48,101 nt of DNA, taken from contig CAZQEC010000002.1 of the NCBI GenBank assembly GCA_964591565.1, positions 1-48,101 on the forward strand. The letters run 5' to 3'. The notes below the pieces were generated by a model. The model was not told where the DNA came from. It did no database searches and saw only the letters and a list, made by a program, of their open reading frames with translations. Positions 7,074 to 15,636 of this stretch are shown here, in pieces. How positions within the stretch are numbered: the stretch's first letter is position 1; each line of letters opens with the position of its first letter. The stretch comes from CAZQEC01 sp964591565 (lineage in GTDB: Bacteria > Patescibacteriota > UBA1384 > CAJBMM01). The position numbers were made by a program, and so were the translations under genes.

Positions 7074-10000
7074 ATGAAACGGGAGGGTAAATTGAATCGT
7101 TTACAAAAGAATATGTTGTTGGTGGCGGCGGGCATGGCCGTGATCGCGGGGGGCATGATTGCCTTAAATCCGGGAGTTTTGTTTAAATCTACCGCCGACG
7201 AGACTGGTGGAGGTAGTTTCGCCGTTTTTCCTAAAGCCGATGGTATTATTCTTAAATTTAAAAGTGATACGTCCGCTGGAAACAGAGCTGAACGACTAAC
7301 CGGATTAGGTCTGACCGAACGCTCTTGCGTTAAAGAAATTGATGTTTGTTTGTATAGTCACAACGCCAAAAAAGATGCGCTGGAAGAAGTAGTTGATCGG
7401 GCTCGGACTGATAATACCATCCAATTCGCGGAGGAAAATCGCGTTGTGCCAGCATCTTTCACCGACAATAAACCCGACGGTACAGCAGTGCCTACTCCGC
7501 CCAGTACAACAAATCCCCTCGAAGCTTGGAAAATTGCTACCGGCAAAGGTGTGTTGGTGGCTATAATATCGAGCGGCGTAGACGAAGAACATCAGCAATT
7601 AGGCGTTCGTCAAGGGGCCGAAGGATATAATTTCATTGCCGAAAACGCCAATACGAACGACAAATTGGGCTTTGGCACCGCTCTGGCTGGCGTAATTTTA
7701 GCCACTAGTACCAACAAATTTGCTGGCGTGGCGAAGGATGCCAATTATATGCCACTTAAAGTAACAGGCAATGAAACTGCCGATGGTTCCAGCACCTTAT
7801 GGAATATTACCCGCGCCCTAGTTTACGCTGGTAATAAAGGCGCTAAAGTAGCGGCGGTTGGATATGACGTCATTAATTATGAGCCGATCTACTGTAATAT
7901 TCCTAGCTACGCCGTAAATTCATCTTATGGTCCGAACGTTTGTATGCGGCAGTATGCTAACCCATCTAAAGTTAGTTCAGCGTTTTCTGAAGGAGCGCGT
8001 TATCTCAAGAATAAAGGTGGTATTACAGTTACAAGCGCAACCGTGCCCAAGAATTCAACCGAAGATTATAATAATGAAATTGCCAGTGTTTTTGAGGCGC
8101 AAAAGGGTTATGACGGTGGCGGATATCCCGCGGCCAATATTATTCCAGAAGACGGCGTGGCATTTGTAGCTGGTGATCAACTGCCTTACCCAAAAGGGCG
8201 CACTTTTTCTAATTATACCGCCAAGATTAACGGGCGTATGGTAACCACAGCGCTACTGGGCAAAGGCGAGATTGGTATTAAATCTGGAGCCGGTATGGCA
8301 GTCGGGCAATTTGCTGGTGTATTGGCGCTAATGCGTGAAGCTAACCCAGATTTAAAAGCTGATCAATTAGTCCCTGTGCTTTGTTCGTCAAATGTGACTG
8401 ATTATGGAACAGAGTGGGCAGTACGTTCACCATGTGATGAGTATCGTGAAAACGCGCTCAATTATCCCTCCTTAATGGCTAAAGCAGGCGTAGAACGAGC
8501 TAAAAGATTATATGGTCAATCTGGATTAAAAACAATCAATGCTCCGTCTACTTTAGAGGTTAGAACTCTTGACAACGTCGCTAGCGAAGGAGCGATGTTC
8601 AAAGTACAGCTATATTGGGCAACGGAACAAAATGCTGACGCTCTTGGATACGAAATCTATCGTGGTGACACTTTGGTTACTAAAACTGCTACGCAGAAAG
8701 TACATGTTCCAAACAACCCCTCTTACGACACCAGCTTTTACGATTACACTCCGCTTAATGACGCTGTTTATGACGAGAAAGAAGGTAAATGGAGTGTTGT
8801 ATATTCGGTAAAGGCGTATGACATATTAGGTAACATCTCTCCTCCGATTAGTAAAACGATCAAACTATCAAACGCCGTCGCTCCCACTGGTGTCATTGAT
8901 AAATACCCTTCATTTTATCTGCCTAACAACATCTCAATTACCAAAAAAAGTGTCACTGGTGCCGAATTGTCTTACACTTACCCGAAGCAAATTATTGCCA
9001 GCAAAACGTTGTCAAAACTATCTACATCAGATACCGTTAATCATAAAATATGCTACATTATTCAGCCATATACCGGTACGGATAATTTTAGGGCACTGCC
9101 CGCCACCGACTCAAAACCGGTTTGTATGAACAATCCCAAACAGGGCGAAGTAAATTCGTTCCAAATTTCTGGGCTAACGGCTGGCAAGCTGTATCAATAC
9201 TGGTTATACGAAATGCAAGACGCGACCAAAGATGTTTACTATACAAAATATAAAGGGTTGGCATACCAAGTACCACTAACTTCAATGTTCCGCACATTGT
9301 CGGTAGCCACCAAAGAAGTTGGTGATGAATTTGTGCCAAAGAATATCTTAGCTACACCCGCGGCTGACGGCAAAAGTGCTACTGTATATTGGACAACAGA
9401 TTCTGCCACCACTGCCGAAGTAGTGTATGATATTGCTAAATCTGCCGATGGCAAAACGGTCGGTGATCCGCACAAAACCGTAGCGGACAATACTAAACAA
9501 ACTAAGCATACTGTAACTCTAGAAACCAATAGTGGGCTAAAATATTACTACAAGATTTTTAGCTACGCCGGGTCGGTCACCAAGCAGTCGGATTTATTGA
9601 GCTTTACCGCTAAGGGTACACCAGATTTGACTATCACACTCGGCAAATTAGGTAATAGCGCCACTGTAAGCTGGGTACCGTCTGGCGAGATAACCTATGA
9701 CGTGGTTTTTGCCCCCACTCGTTCCAAAGATGGCGCAACGGTTGGCGATCCATACCAAACTATTTCCAGTAACGTCAAAACCAAAACCCCGTCGGCCACA
9801 TTACCTGGTCTAACCCCTAACACCACTTATTTCGTTAAAGCTATTTCCTATGCTGGTTCTGGCGCCCCTGCGTCACTCGATTGGTCAGGGTGCGTGGATG
9901 GGGCGAGTTCAATCACGGGTGACGGTAAAGGCATAACAGTCAAAAATGAAAAGGGGTCTGCAATCGGCAAACACTCAGATTGTCGTAAACTGAATAATAC

Positions 10001-10238
10001 AGAGATACTAGGCAAGTTTAGCTATAGCGGCGATTGGAGTCAGTGCAAGAGCATCACAGTGGCGAACGTTGTCGCACGGGGCAAGGTTGAGACAGTACAA
10101 AGTAAAGTACCGTTTACGATACGCTTCGATGATCCCCAAGGCGGGCCATCTATCTATACTATTCGAGTAACCTGCTCAGATAATGCGACGGTGCAGTCGG
10201 CCCTCACTGCATTTACAACCAGCGGTGATGTAAAGTAA
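7074..10238 (+). CDS. Secreted subtilase-fold pseudoprotease with fibronectin-III-like repeats
   Basis: This 1054-residue protein has an N-terminal membrane anchor or signal at about 12-36. A propeptide-like domain (about 57-128, GIILKFK...IQFAEENRVV) is followed by a subtilisin-like (S8) domain (about 146-470) and at least three fibronectin-III-like beta domains: about 490-590, 750-845 and 848-935. The last two are clear tandem copies that share K(S/D)xGKTVGDP-type segments. In the S8 domain each catalytic motif is recognisable but its residue is replaced: Asp by S166 in ISSGVD, His by F200 in GFGTALAG, and Ser by G407 in SGAGMAV. It is therefore expected to be inactive as a protease and may be an adhesin or scaffold on the cell surface. 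The Shine-Dalgarno AAAGGAG is good, and a TTGACA lies at 7015-7020. Confidence 0.85.
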   Translation: MKREGKLNRLQKNMLLVAAGMAVIAGGMIALNPGVLFKSTADETGGGSFAVFPKADGIILKFKSDTSAGNRAERLTGLGLTERSCVKEIDVCLYSHNAKKDALEEVVDRARTDNTIQFAEENRVVPASFTDNKPDGTAVPTPPSTTNPLEAWKIATGKGVLVAIISSGVDEEHQQLGVRQGAEGYNFIAENANTNDKLGFGTALAGVILATSTNKFAGVAKDANYMPLKVTGNETADGSSTLWNITRALVYAGNKGAKVAAVGYDVINYEPIYCNIPSYAVNSSYGPNVCMRQYANPSKVSSAFSEGARYLKNKGGITVTSATVPKNSTEDYNNEIASVFEAQKGYDGGGYPAANIIPEDGVAFVAGDQLPYPKGRTFSNYTAKINGRMVTTALLGKGEIGIKSGAGMAVGQFAGVLALMREANPDLKADQLVPVLCSSNVTDYGTEWAVRSPCDEYRENALNYPSLMAKAGVERAKRLYGQSGLKTINAPSTLEVRTLDNVASEGAMFKVQLYWATEQNADALGYEIYRGDTLVTKTATQKVHVPNNPSYDTSFYDYTPLNDAVYDEKEGKWSVVYSVKAYDILGNISPPISKTIKLSNAVAPTGVIDKYPSFYLPNNISITKKSVTGAELSYTYPKQIIASKTLSKLSTSDTVNHKICYIIQPYTGTDNFRALPATDSKPVCMNNPKQGEVNSFQISGLTAGKLYQYWLYEMQDATKDVYYTKYKGLAYQVPLTSMFRTLSVATKEVGDEFVPKNILATPAADGKSATVYWTTDSATTAEVVYDIAKSADGKTVGDPHKTVADNTKQTKHTVTLETNSGLKYYYKIFSYAGSVTKQSDLLSFTAKGTPDLTITLGKLGNSATVSWVPSGEITYDVVFAPTRSKDGATVGDPYQTISSNVKTKTPSATLPGLTPNTTYFVKAISYAGSGAPASLDWSGCVDGASSITGDGKGITVKNEKGSAIGKHSDCRKLNNTEILGKFSYSGDWSQCKSITVANVVARGKVETVQSKVPFTIRFDDPQGGPSIYTIRVTCSDNATVQSALTAFTTSGDVK

Positions 10239-10284
10239 GCTACATTTCAGTTTGATGTGTCTGTTCGTGTAGCTAATTTAACGC

Positions 10285-10290
10285 TACAAT
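10285..10290 (+). promoter_or_regulatory. -10 box of a leaderless promoter with overlapping hairpin arm
   Basis: TACAAT ends 7 bp before the ATG of the flavoprotein gene. Its first bases belong to an inverted repeat, TGTAGC (10268-10273) and GCTACA (10283-10288), that could be an operator. No Shine-Dalgarno is present. Confidence 0.55.
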
Positions 10291-10297
10291 AAATTAT

Positions 10298-11248
10298 ATG
10301 GAATCTCACGACCTAATTATCGTCGGCGCGGGGGCGGCTGGGTTAACGGCTGGCATATTTGCGGCGCGGCGCGGTTTGAATACGCTCATTATCTCCAAAG
10401 ATTTGGGTGGACAGGCGTCTACCACACCAGATATCGAAAACTATCCCGGACTTGATTTGCTTGAAGGCTTGGATTTGATGAAAAAATTTGAAAGTCAGGC
10501 AAAAACAGTCGGAGCACGCATTAAATACGAAGAAGTCAAGGAGATCAAAAAAAGTGGTGATTTGTTTGTCATCACTACTCCCCATTTTGAACATCAAGCG
10601 ACTGCAGTCATATTGGCGTTTGGCAAAACCCCGAGCGACTTAAATGTGCCCGGTGAAGCCAAGTTTAAGGGTGAGCATATTCATTATGCCGCTTTGCGCT
10701 CGGCTGATGAATACCATAATAAAACCGTGGCCATTATTGGTGGCGCCAACACGGCCGCCCAGGCCGCCATTACTTTAGCCGGCGTGGCGAAAAAAGTGAC
10801 CCTGCTTTGCCGTGAAGCGACTATGCGCTGTGAAAAAATTTTACTCGATCGTTTATTGGCAAAAGCCGACATAGTTGAAATAATCTACAACTGCGCCGTT
10901 AAATCGTTTAACGGTGATACAAAATTAGATACTATCACAGTTGAAATTGATGGACACGAAAAGAAAATTGAGGCAGATGATTGTTTTATCGGCGTTGGCT
11001 ATTCGAATAAAACCGACTGGGTCAAGGAATTGGTGGCGACCGATAAAATTGGGCAAATAATCATCGAGCCAGATTGTTCCACCTCAACCCCCGGCATTTT
11101 TGCCGCTGGCGACGTTACCACCATCCCTTATAAACAGGTGGTTATTTCGGCTGGTGAAGGCGCTAAAGCGGCCATTGCCGCCAATTATTATATCGCAAAA
11201 CAATCTGGTCGCTCAGCGGTCACGATTGATTGGGGCGCGGTGAAATAA
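10298..11248 (+). CDS. Thioredoxin-reductase-fold flavoprotein lacking the CxxC redox motif
   Basis: This 316-residue protein has the full low-molecular-weight TrxR architecture: an FAD dinucleotide loop GAGAAG near residue 10, the GGQ and NYPG segments, an inserted NADP(H) domain with IGGANTAAQAA at 147-157, and the C-terminal FAD motif FAAGDVT. Where TrxB has CATC before the NADP loop, this protein has A131-A-L-R134, so it cannot reduce thioredoxin by the usual route. TrxR-fold proteins without these cysteines include ferredoxin/flavodoxin-NADP reductases and YpdA-like enzymes. The ferredoxin at 4650 is a candidate partner, by inference. It probably forms a unit with the next two genes. Confidence 0.85.
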   Translation: MESHDLIIVGAGAAGLTAGIFAARRGLNTLIISKDLGGQASTTPDIENYPGLDLLEGLDLMKKFESQAKTVGARIKYEEVKEIKKSGDLFVITTPHFEHQATAVILAFGKTPSDLNVPGEAKFKGEHIHYAALRSADEYHNKTVAIIGGANTAAQAAITLAGVAKKVTLLCREATMRCEKILLDRLLAKADIVEIIYNCAVKSFNGDTKLDTITVEIDGHEKKIEADDCFIGVGYSNKTDWVKELVATDKIGQIIIEPDCSTSTPGIFAAGDVTTIPYKQVVISAGEGAKAAIAANYYIAKQSGRSAVTIDWGAVK

Positions 11249-11315
11249 TTGTGGTAAAATCACAGACTTGTGAGTAAATACCAGCATTCTCATTGCGAAA
11301 ATGAGACGATGACGG

Positions 11316-11321
11316 TATGAT
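11316..11321 (+). promoter_or_regulatory. -10 box of a leaderless promoter
   Basis: TATGAT lies 6 bp before the ATG at 11328. There is no Shine-Dalgarno, so transcription should start at or next to the start codon. Confidence 0.5.
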
Positions 11322-11327
11322 GAAGAT

Positions 11328-12575
11328 ATGGGAAACTCTAACGATCTAAAAATGTCTGTGCTCAAATTGGCTGACAAGCTTGATTTATCTAAAATTAAAC
11401 GTTTGCAAAGTTTAATTCCCGAGCTTAAGAACTTAGATGAACTACTCGGTCACAACGCCGAAACCGCCCTTGAACACCTGCAAGCGAAGGCAGAACCACA
11501 ACTAGCTGAAATACCAAGTGCTTCCAAAAATGCGGTGATGGAGCTACTAATGAATGCAGACGCCGACGCGGTAGAGATTGCATCGCGTATGATTGAGTAC
11601 AATTTGCCTAACACAGTTTTATTATTTATCCACATTGATGATTTTCTAGACCACACAAGCGACATTCCTTTAGTTTCGCCCGGCGCTTCAGAAATGGTAC
11701 AACGGTTTTTAACTTCTAATTCATCTACACATTTGGTTATCATCTCTCACGAAAATGCCGACATAACCGCTATTTTGGCCAGCACACTGGCTGGTACCAG
11801 TGCCATCAAAAACGGACAGGTCAGTATGGTTTATGAATCTGGAATGGGGCTTTATTTAGGATCAGATCCAAAACAAAAGAAAGATTTGCTCTCTGACGAT
11901 CGTCATGAATTAATCCATTTGTTAGAGCGTATGGCAGTGGTGACCGCCACTAAAATGGGTGACAAACATTTTAAAGATAACTTTTTTTTCACCGCTACTG
12001 AATATTCAATCGGCATTCGGGTGCATCCATTCGCCCGTGGTAGCTCTGATTCACTCGACAAAGACGCTGCCGATGAGTTGGTGCGCGCCTTAGCCATCGC
12101 CTTATCTGATTTAGTTAAAGAAGACGTTTCAGCGGTGCAAAGCCACGTCGTTAATCACTTTTTAGCCAAAGATCCATCTTTGTCACAAATTTTTGCGAAA
12201 TCGAACGATGAGCGAGTGTGGGATATGGAAAAAGTTGATCAGCTTTTAGAGCTGTTTCGGTTTGTGCATTTAGGCGCTCGTGGTTCCATTATTCGACCAG
12301 CAGACGCCAGCGACGTGCAAGCCGCCGATGTTATATTGGCATCAACAACGTCCAAAAATATGATTGTGGTGGCTGGGGATAGTATTTTTTCCAAACCATT
12401 GTTAGAGTGGGCTTTAGCCGAAAAGAAAGGATTTATTGCTTGTAGCGACGCAGCCGAAAAAAGCGTCAACGATTTGGTAGAAACTAGAGGTGGAATTGTT
12501 TACAGCGCCGGGCATATTTCAGAGTTATTAGACGTTATTGGAGCATATTCTCACTTAAAAAGTATTATTAAATAG
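11328..12575 (+). CDS. Conserved-looking hypothetical protein, weak HAD/trehalose-phosphatase-like resemblance
   Basis: This 415-residue soluble protein is not recognised with confidence. The middle looks like a HAD-fold phosphatase: a hydrophobic strand ending in H102-I-D104-D-F-L where a HAD motif I (DxDGTL) would sit, later a VVAGDSIFSKPLLEWA segment that resembles motif IV, and a C-terminal GGIVYSAGHISELLDVI like the end of trehalose-6-phosphate phosphatases. If the alignment is right, the nucleophilic Asp is replaced by His102, so activity is doubtful. The first 90 residues are helical. It lies between the TrxR-fold flavoprotein and the glutaredoxin-fold protein and is 8 bp from the latter, so a shared role is likely but unknown. 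Confidence 0.6.
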   Translation: MGNSNDLKMSVLKLADKLDLSKIKRLQSLIPELKNLDELLGHNAETALEHLQAKAEPQLAEIPSASKNAVMELLMNADADAVEIASRMIEYNLPNTVLLFIHIDDFLDHTSDIPLVSPGASEMVQRFLTSNSSTHLVIISHENADITAILASTLAGTSAIKNGQVSMVYESGMGLYLGSDPKQKKDLLSDDRHELIHLLERMAVVTATKMGDKHFKDNFFFTATEYSIGIRVHPFARGSSDSLDKDAADELVRALAIALSDLVKEDVSAVQSHVVNHFLAKDPSLSQIFAKSNDERVWDMEKVDQLLELFRFVHLGARGSIIRPADASDVQAADVILASTTSKNMIVVAGDSIFSKPLLEWALAEKKGFIACSDAAEKSVNDLVETRGGIVYSAGHISELLDVIGAYSHLKSIIK

Positions 12576-12583
12576 GAGTTATA

Positions 12584-12850
12584 ATGGGTAAAAATGTCCA
12601 ACTTTTTTGTATTAAAGGTGATCCAAACAGCATTGGCGTTGAGGGTTTATTAAAAGAGCTGAAAGTGGACTATGATTTGATTGATGTAGACGATGATGAA
12701 GAAAAAGTGAATGATTTAGTATCTAAAACTGGGCAATGGAGTGTGCCAGCATTGGTGATTGGTGCCGATTTGGATGGAGATGGTAAGCCAGATATGGTCA
12801 TTGTTGGTAATGAGCCGGCTATGATTCGCGACACCTTTGCTAAACATTAA
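12584..12850 (+). CDS. Glutaredoxin-fold protein without active-site cysteines
   Basis: This 88-residue protein has the thioredoxin/glutaredoxin fold: strand VQLFCIKG, the helix start, strand VDYDLIDVDDD, and the cis-proline loop WSVP with P55, followed by ALVIG and an acidic DLDGDGKPD turn. At the CPxC position the sequence is D13-P-N-S16. C9 is in the preceding strand and cannot substitute in the usual geometry. It is probably a binding or chaperone-like protein or a degenerate reductant. It follows the 11328 gene by 8 bp with an AGGAG Shine-Dalgarno, so it is translated as part of that operon, next to a TrxR-fold protein that also lost its cysteines. Confidence 0.8.
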   Translation: MGKNVQLFCIKGDPNSIGVEGLLKELKVDYDLIDVDDDEEKVNDLVSKTGQWSVPALVIGADLDGDGKPDMVIVGNEPAMIRDTFAKH

Positions 12851-12857
12851 AAAAATA

Positions 12858-12963
12858 CACGACTTACGCACTTCAGTGTCATTTAAGTTCGCGAATGTGT
12901 GTGCCACTACTCGTTTCGAGAATCTCATCAGAGCAAAAATCGCGCTCAACTGCGTAAGTCGTG
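12858..12963. repeat. MITE-like element with 13-bp perfect terminal inverted repeats
   Basis: CACGACTTACGCA at 12858-12870 is matched by TGCGTAAGTCGTG at 12951-12963. The pairing continues inward imperfectly for about 9 more bases. The interior has no gene. The TGCGTAAGTC terminus resembles ends of some insertion sequences, but this is not a specific match. Confidence 0.65.
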
Positions 12964-12993
12964 AAATAAAGGGACTATAGCAAATGGGGGAAA

Positions 12994-14793
12994 ATGGATC
13001 TAAAGTCAGACGCACTGTTATCTAACCCGATTGAGGCGATTTTTCGTCATTTTAACTCGTCTGCGAATGGTTTGACAGACGGAGAAGCAAAGTCGCGACT
13101 GACCAAAAATGGCCCGAACGTTATTCCTGAAAACGGCGATCTGAGCATTGTTATCGTTTTTATCAAGCAATTTGCCAACTTTTTAGTGTTGCTACTTCTA
13201 GCCAGTTTTGTTATGTCAATTATATTGGCCGATTACACACAGGCCTACGCTATTTTGTTAGTGGTGTTGGTCAACGCAGTCATTGGTACCATTCAAGAAT
13301 TTCGGGCCGATAGAGCTTTGAAAGCGTTTAGACATTTGTTACCCAAAATGACCCGGGTTAAACGAAGCAACGCGGTGTTAAATATAATGGCCAGTCAATT
13401 GGTGGTGGGAGATATATGTTTGCTTTCAGCAGGGGATGCGGTACCGGCCGATATTCGCCTAATAACCGCACACGCCTTACAAGCCGATGAATCTTTACTG
13501 ACCGGTGAAAGTGATTCGAAGACAAAATACGCTGGTGAATTGAAAACCGCCAATTTGCCACTAGCCGAGATAGACACGGTTTTATTTTCGGGTACACACG
13601 TGGTGCAGGGCGAATGTGAGGGGCTGGTGATTGCTTGTGGTACTAATACTAAAATTGGTCAAATTGCCGCAAATACTTTAAAAACTGTTTCTCCTCTTTC
13701 CCCGCTCGAGCTCGAAATTAAGCACATTGGCATATTGACTTTAAAATTGGCTGGTGTGGTGGCGGGTATTGTATTATTTTTGAGTGTACTAACTGGGCGA
13801 GATTTGATCGAATCGCTCTTTACTATGATTTCATTGGGAGTAGCGGTGGTGCCAGAGGGTTTGGTCGCCACGGTTTCATTCACTTTGGCATTAGGCATAA
13901 TGCGCATGGTGCGACGGAAAGCCATTGTTAAAACACTACCTGCGGTAGAAACTTTAGGTAGTGTGACGGTTATTTGCGCCGATAAAACGGGTACTTTAAC
14001 CGTCAACGAAATTGAACATAAACAAACTATTTTATTGGCTGAAGGGGATCGTCAAAAAGTATTTGATAAGTGGCACGGGGTTGTGAGTGTTTTGTGCAGT
14101 AACGCCAAGTTTAGCTCCAAAGGAATACTGGGCGACGCTGTTGATATTGCGCTGACTAAAAATGTGCCAAATAAATTACGCGTCCAAATTGAGCGTAATT
14201 TTAAGCGCGTTGGCGAGCTACCTTTTGATTCGAGTCGCAAACGTATGACCGTCATTGTGAGCGATCGTGACGGTGATTATTGGTGCTTAACCAAGGGTGC
14301 CCCAATGGTGATGGTGTCACATTTAGCGAAAAAGGATCATCACGATCACATCAAATCAACCATGGACTTGTGGGCAGGTGGTGGCGATAAAGTGCTAATA
14401 ACTGCTTACAGACCGATTTCAGGTCAGGAGTGGGCAAAATATGCGGAAAATCCAGTTAAGTATCAAGATAAAATTGAGCAAAATTTGGTGCCGCTAGCGC
14501 TGGTTGCGCTGGCCGATCTGCCACGTCCAAACATTAACAAATCAATTGCGCTTTCACGTGCCGCGGGTATTAAAACTATTATGGTGACGGGTGATTATGC
14601 CCAAACTGCATTAGCCATTGGTCGCGCCATTGAACTATATCGCGATTTGCCCGATGTCATTACCGGCAAAATGTTACAAAGTTTAAGCATCGCTGATTTA
14701 TCTCAACGCTTAAAGGCGGATTTAGATGTCTTATTTGCCGAAATTGAACCAAGCCAAAAGCAAAAAATAGTGATGGGGGTGCAAAAAGGTTGA
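12994..14793 (+). pseudogene. P-type cation ATPase, N-terminal part before an in-frame TGA
   Basis: The 599 codons encode a calcium-type (P2) ATPase: the N-terminal cation ATPase domain, transmembrane pairs around 55-100 and 245-300, the actuator motif TGES at 170-173, the phosphorylation motif DKTGTLT with D330, and the KGAP nucleotide-binding segment. Frame and homology continue unbroken past the TGA at 14791-14793 into 14800-15636, so one gene of about 880 codons is interrupted by a nonsense codon. Other motifs are also eroded: PEGLP is PEGLV, the MxTGDH motif has Tyr in place of His (TGDYAQTA), and DPPR is DLPR. The gene is probably decaying; readthrough (context TGAC) or a sequencing error cannot be excluded. 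Confidence 0.8.
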
Positions 14794-14799
14794 CATGTT

Positions 14800-15636
14800 G
14801 TGGCGAGTACTGGCTATGGCGTCAATGACGCTCCGGCGTTAAAAACCGCCAACATTGGCATTGCAATGGGTCGGGCAGGCACCGATGTGGCGAGAGAGGC
14901 GGCTGATATGGTGTTACAGGATGATTCTTACGTCAGCATCGTGGCGGCGGTTAAGGAAGGTCGGACAATTTACAACAACATTAAAAAATTCGTTTTCTAT
15001 GAATTTTCAACGGTAGCGGGACAATTATTTTTAGTCATTTTTGGTTTAGCGCTTGGCTTGCCACTGACGCTTTTGCCGGTGCATATTATCATTATTGATT
15101 TGTGGTTGGGGCTATTTCCGTCGATGGCTCTTGGAGTTGAGCCACCGCACCCTCAGATTATGAATCGCCCGCCTCGGTTGCGAGAAGAAACTTTACTGTC
15201 CGGAATAGTCATTCGGCGAGCATTGCGCGATGGGTTAATAGTCGGAATTGGGGCCGTGAGCGCGTTTTTGCTCGAGCTGTATGCGTTTGGATGGTCTTGG
15301 GGATCAGCAGTTGACAATGCGGTGCATGCACGCGCTATGACCGTCGCTTTCGCCACCGTTAGCTTAAGTCTAATTTTACTCGCCTTGCAGGCGCGTAGCG
15401 ACAAGCGACTGCTGTGGGAGCTTACTGGGCGTCCAAACAAGTGGCTTTACGGGGCATGCGCAACATCATTAGTGATGTTGCTGGTGTTTATTTACGCACC
15501 ACCGTTTGGCGAGCTATTATCTCTAGTGCCAATCGGTGCCACCAGTTGGATTATTCCCATTATTACCGCTGCCTCTTTATTGCTAGTTGAGGATCTATCA
15601 AAAATTTTAAGCAAAGCGCGTTCGAGTGACGCTTAA
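14800..15636 (+). pseudogene. P-type cation ATPase, C-terminal part after the in-frame TGA
   Basis: This is the same frame as the upstream part. The first codons continue the hinge motif, but the conserved TGDGVND reads TGYGVND, with Tyr at codon 608 in place of the magnesium-coordinating Asp. The rest is the normal C-terminal half of a P2-type pump: DVAREAADMVLQDD, the FYEFSTVAGQ segment, the LPVHIIIIDL transmembrane helix and four or so further membrane helices. With the nonsense codon and this substitution, the pump should be inactive even if read through. The gene ends directly against the convergent L,D-transpeptidase gene, with no intergenic base. Confidence 0.8.

Noticed and set aside
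12716..13015. Minus-strand open frame over the glutaredoxin gene and the MITE-like element
   Set aside because: It is a shadow of the glutaredoxin frame and runs through the inverted repeat; no start signal.
14791..14793. TGA read as glycine (code 25) or selenocysteine in the P-type ATPase
   Set aside because: Other genes use TGA as a true stop (for example 912-914) and long frames are not fragmented by TGA, so the genome uses the standard stop. No selenocysteine element is seen and the position is not a redox site.
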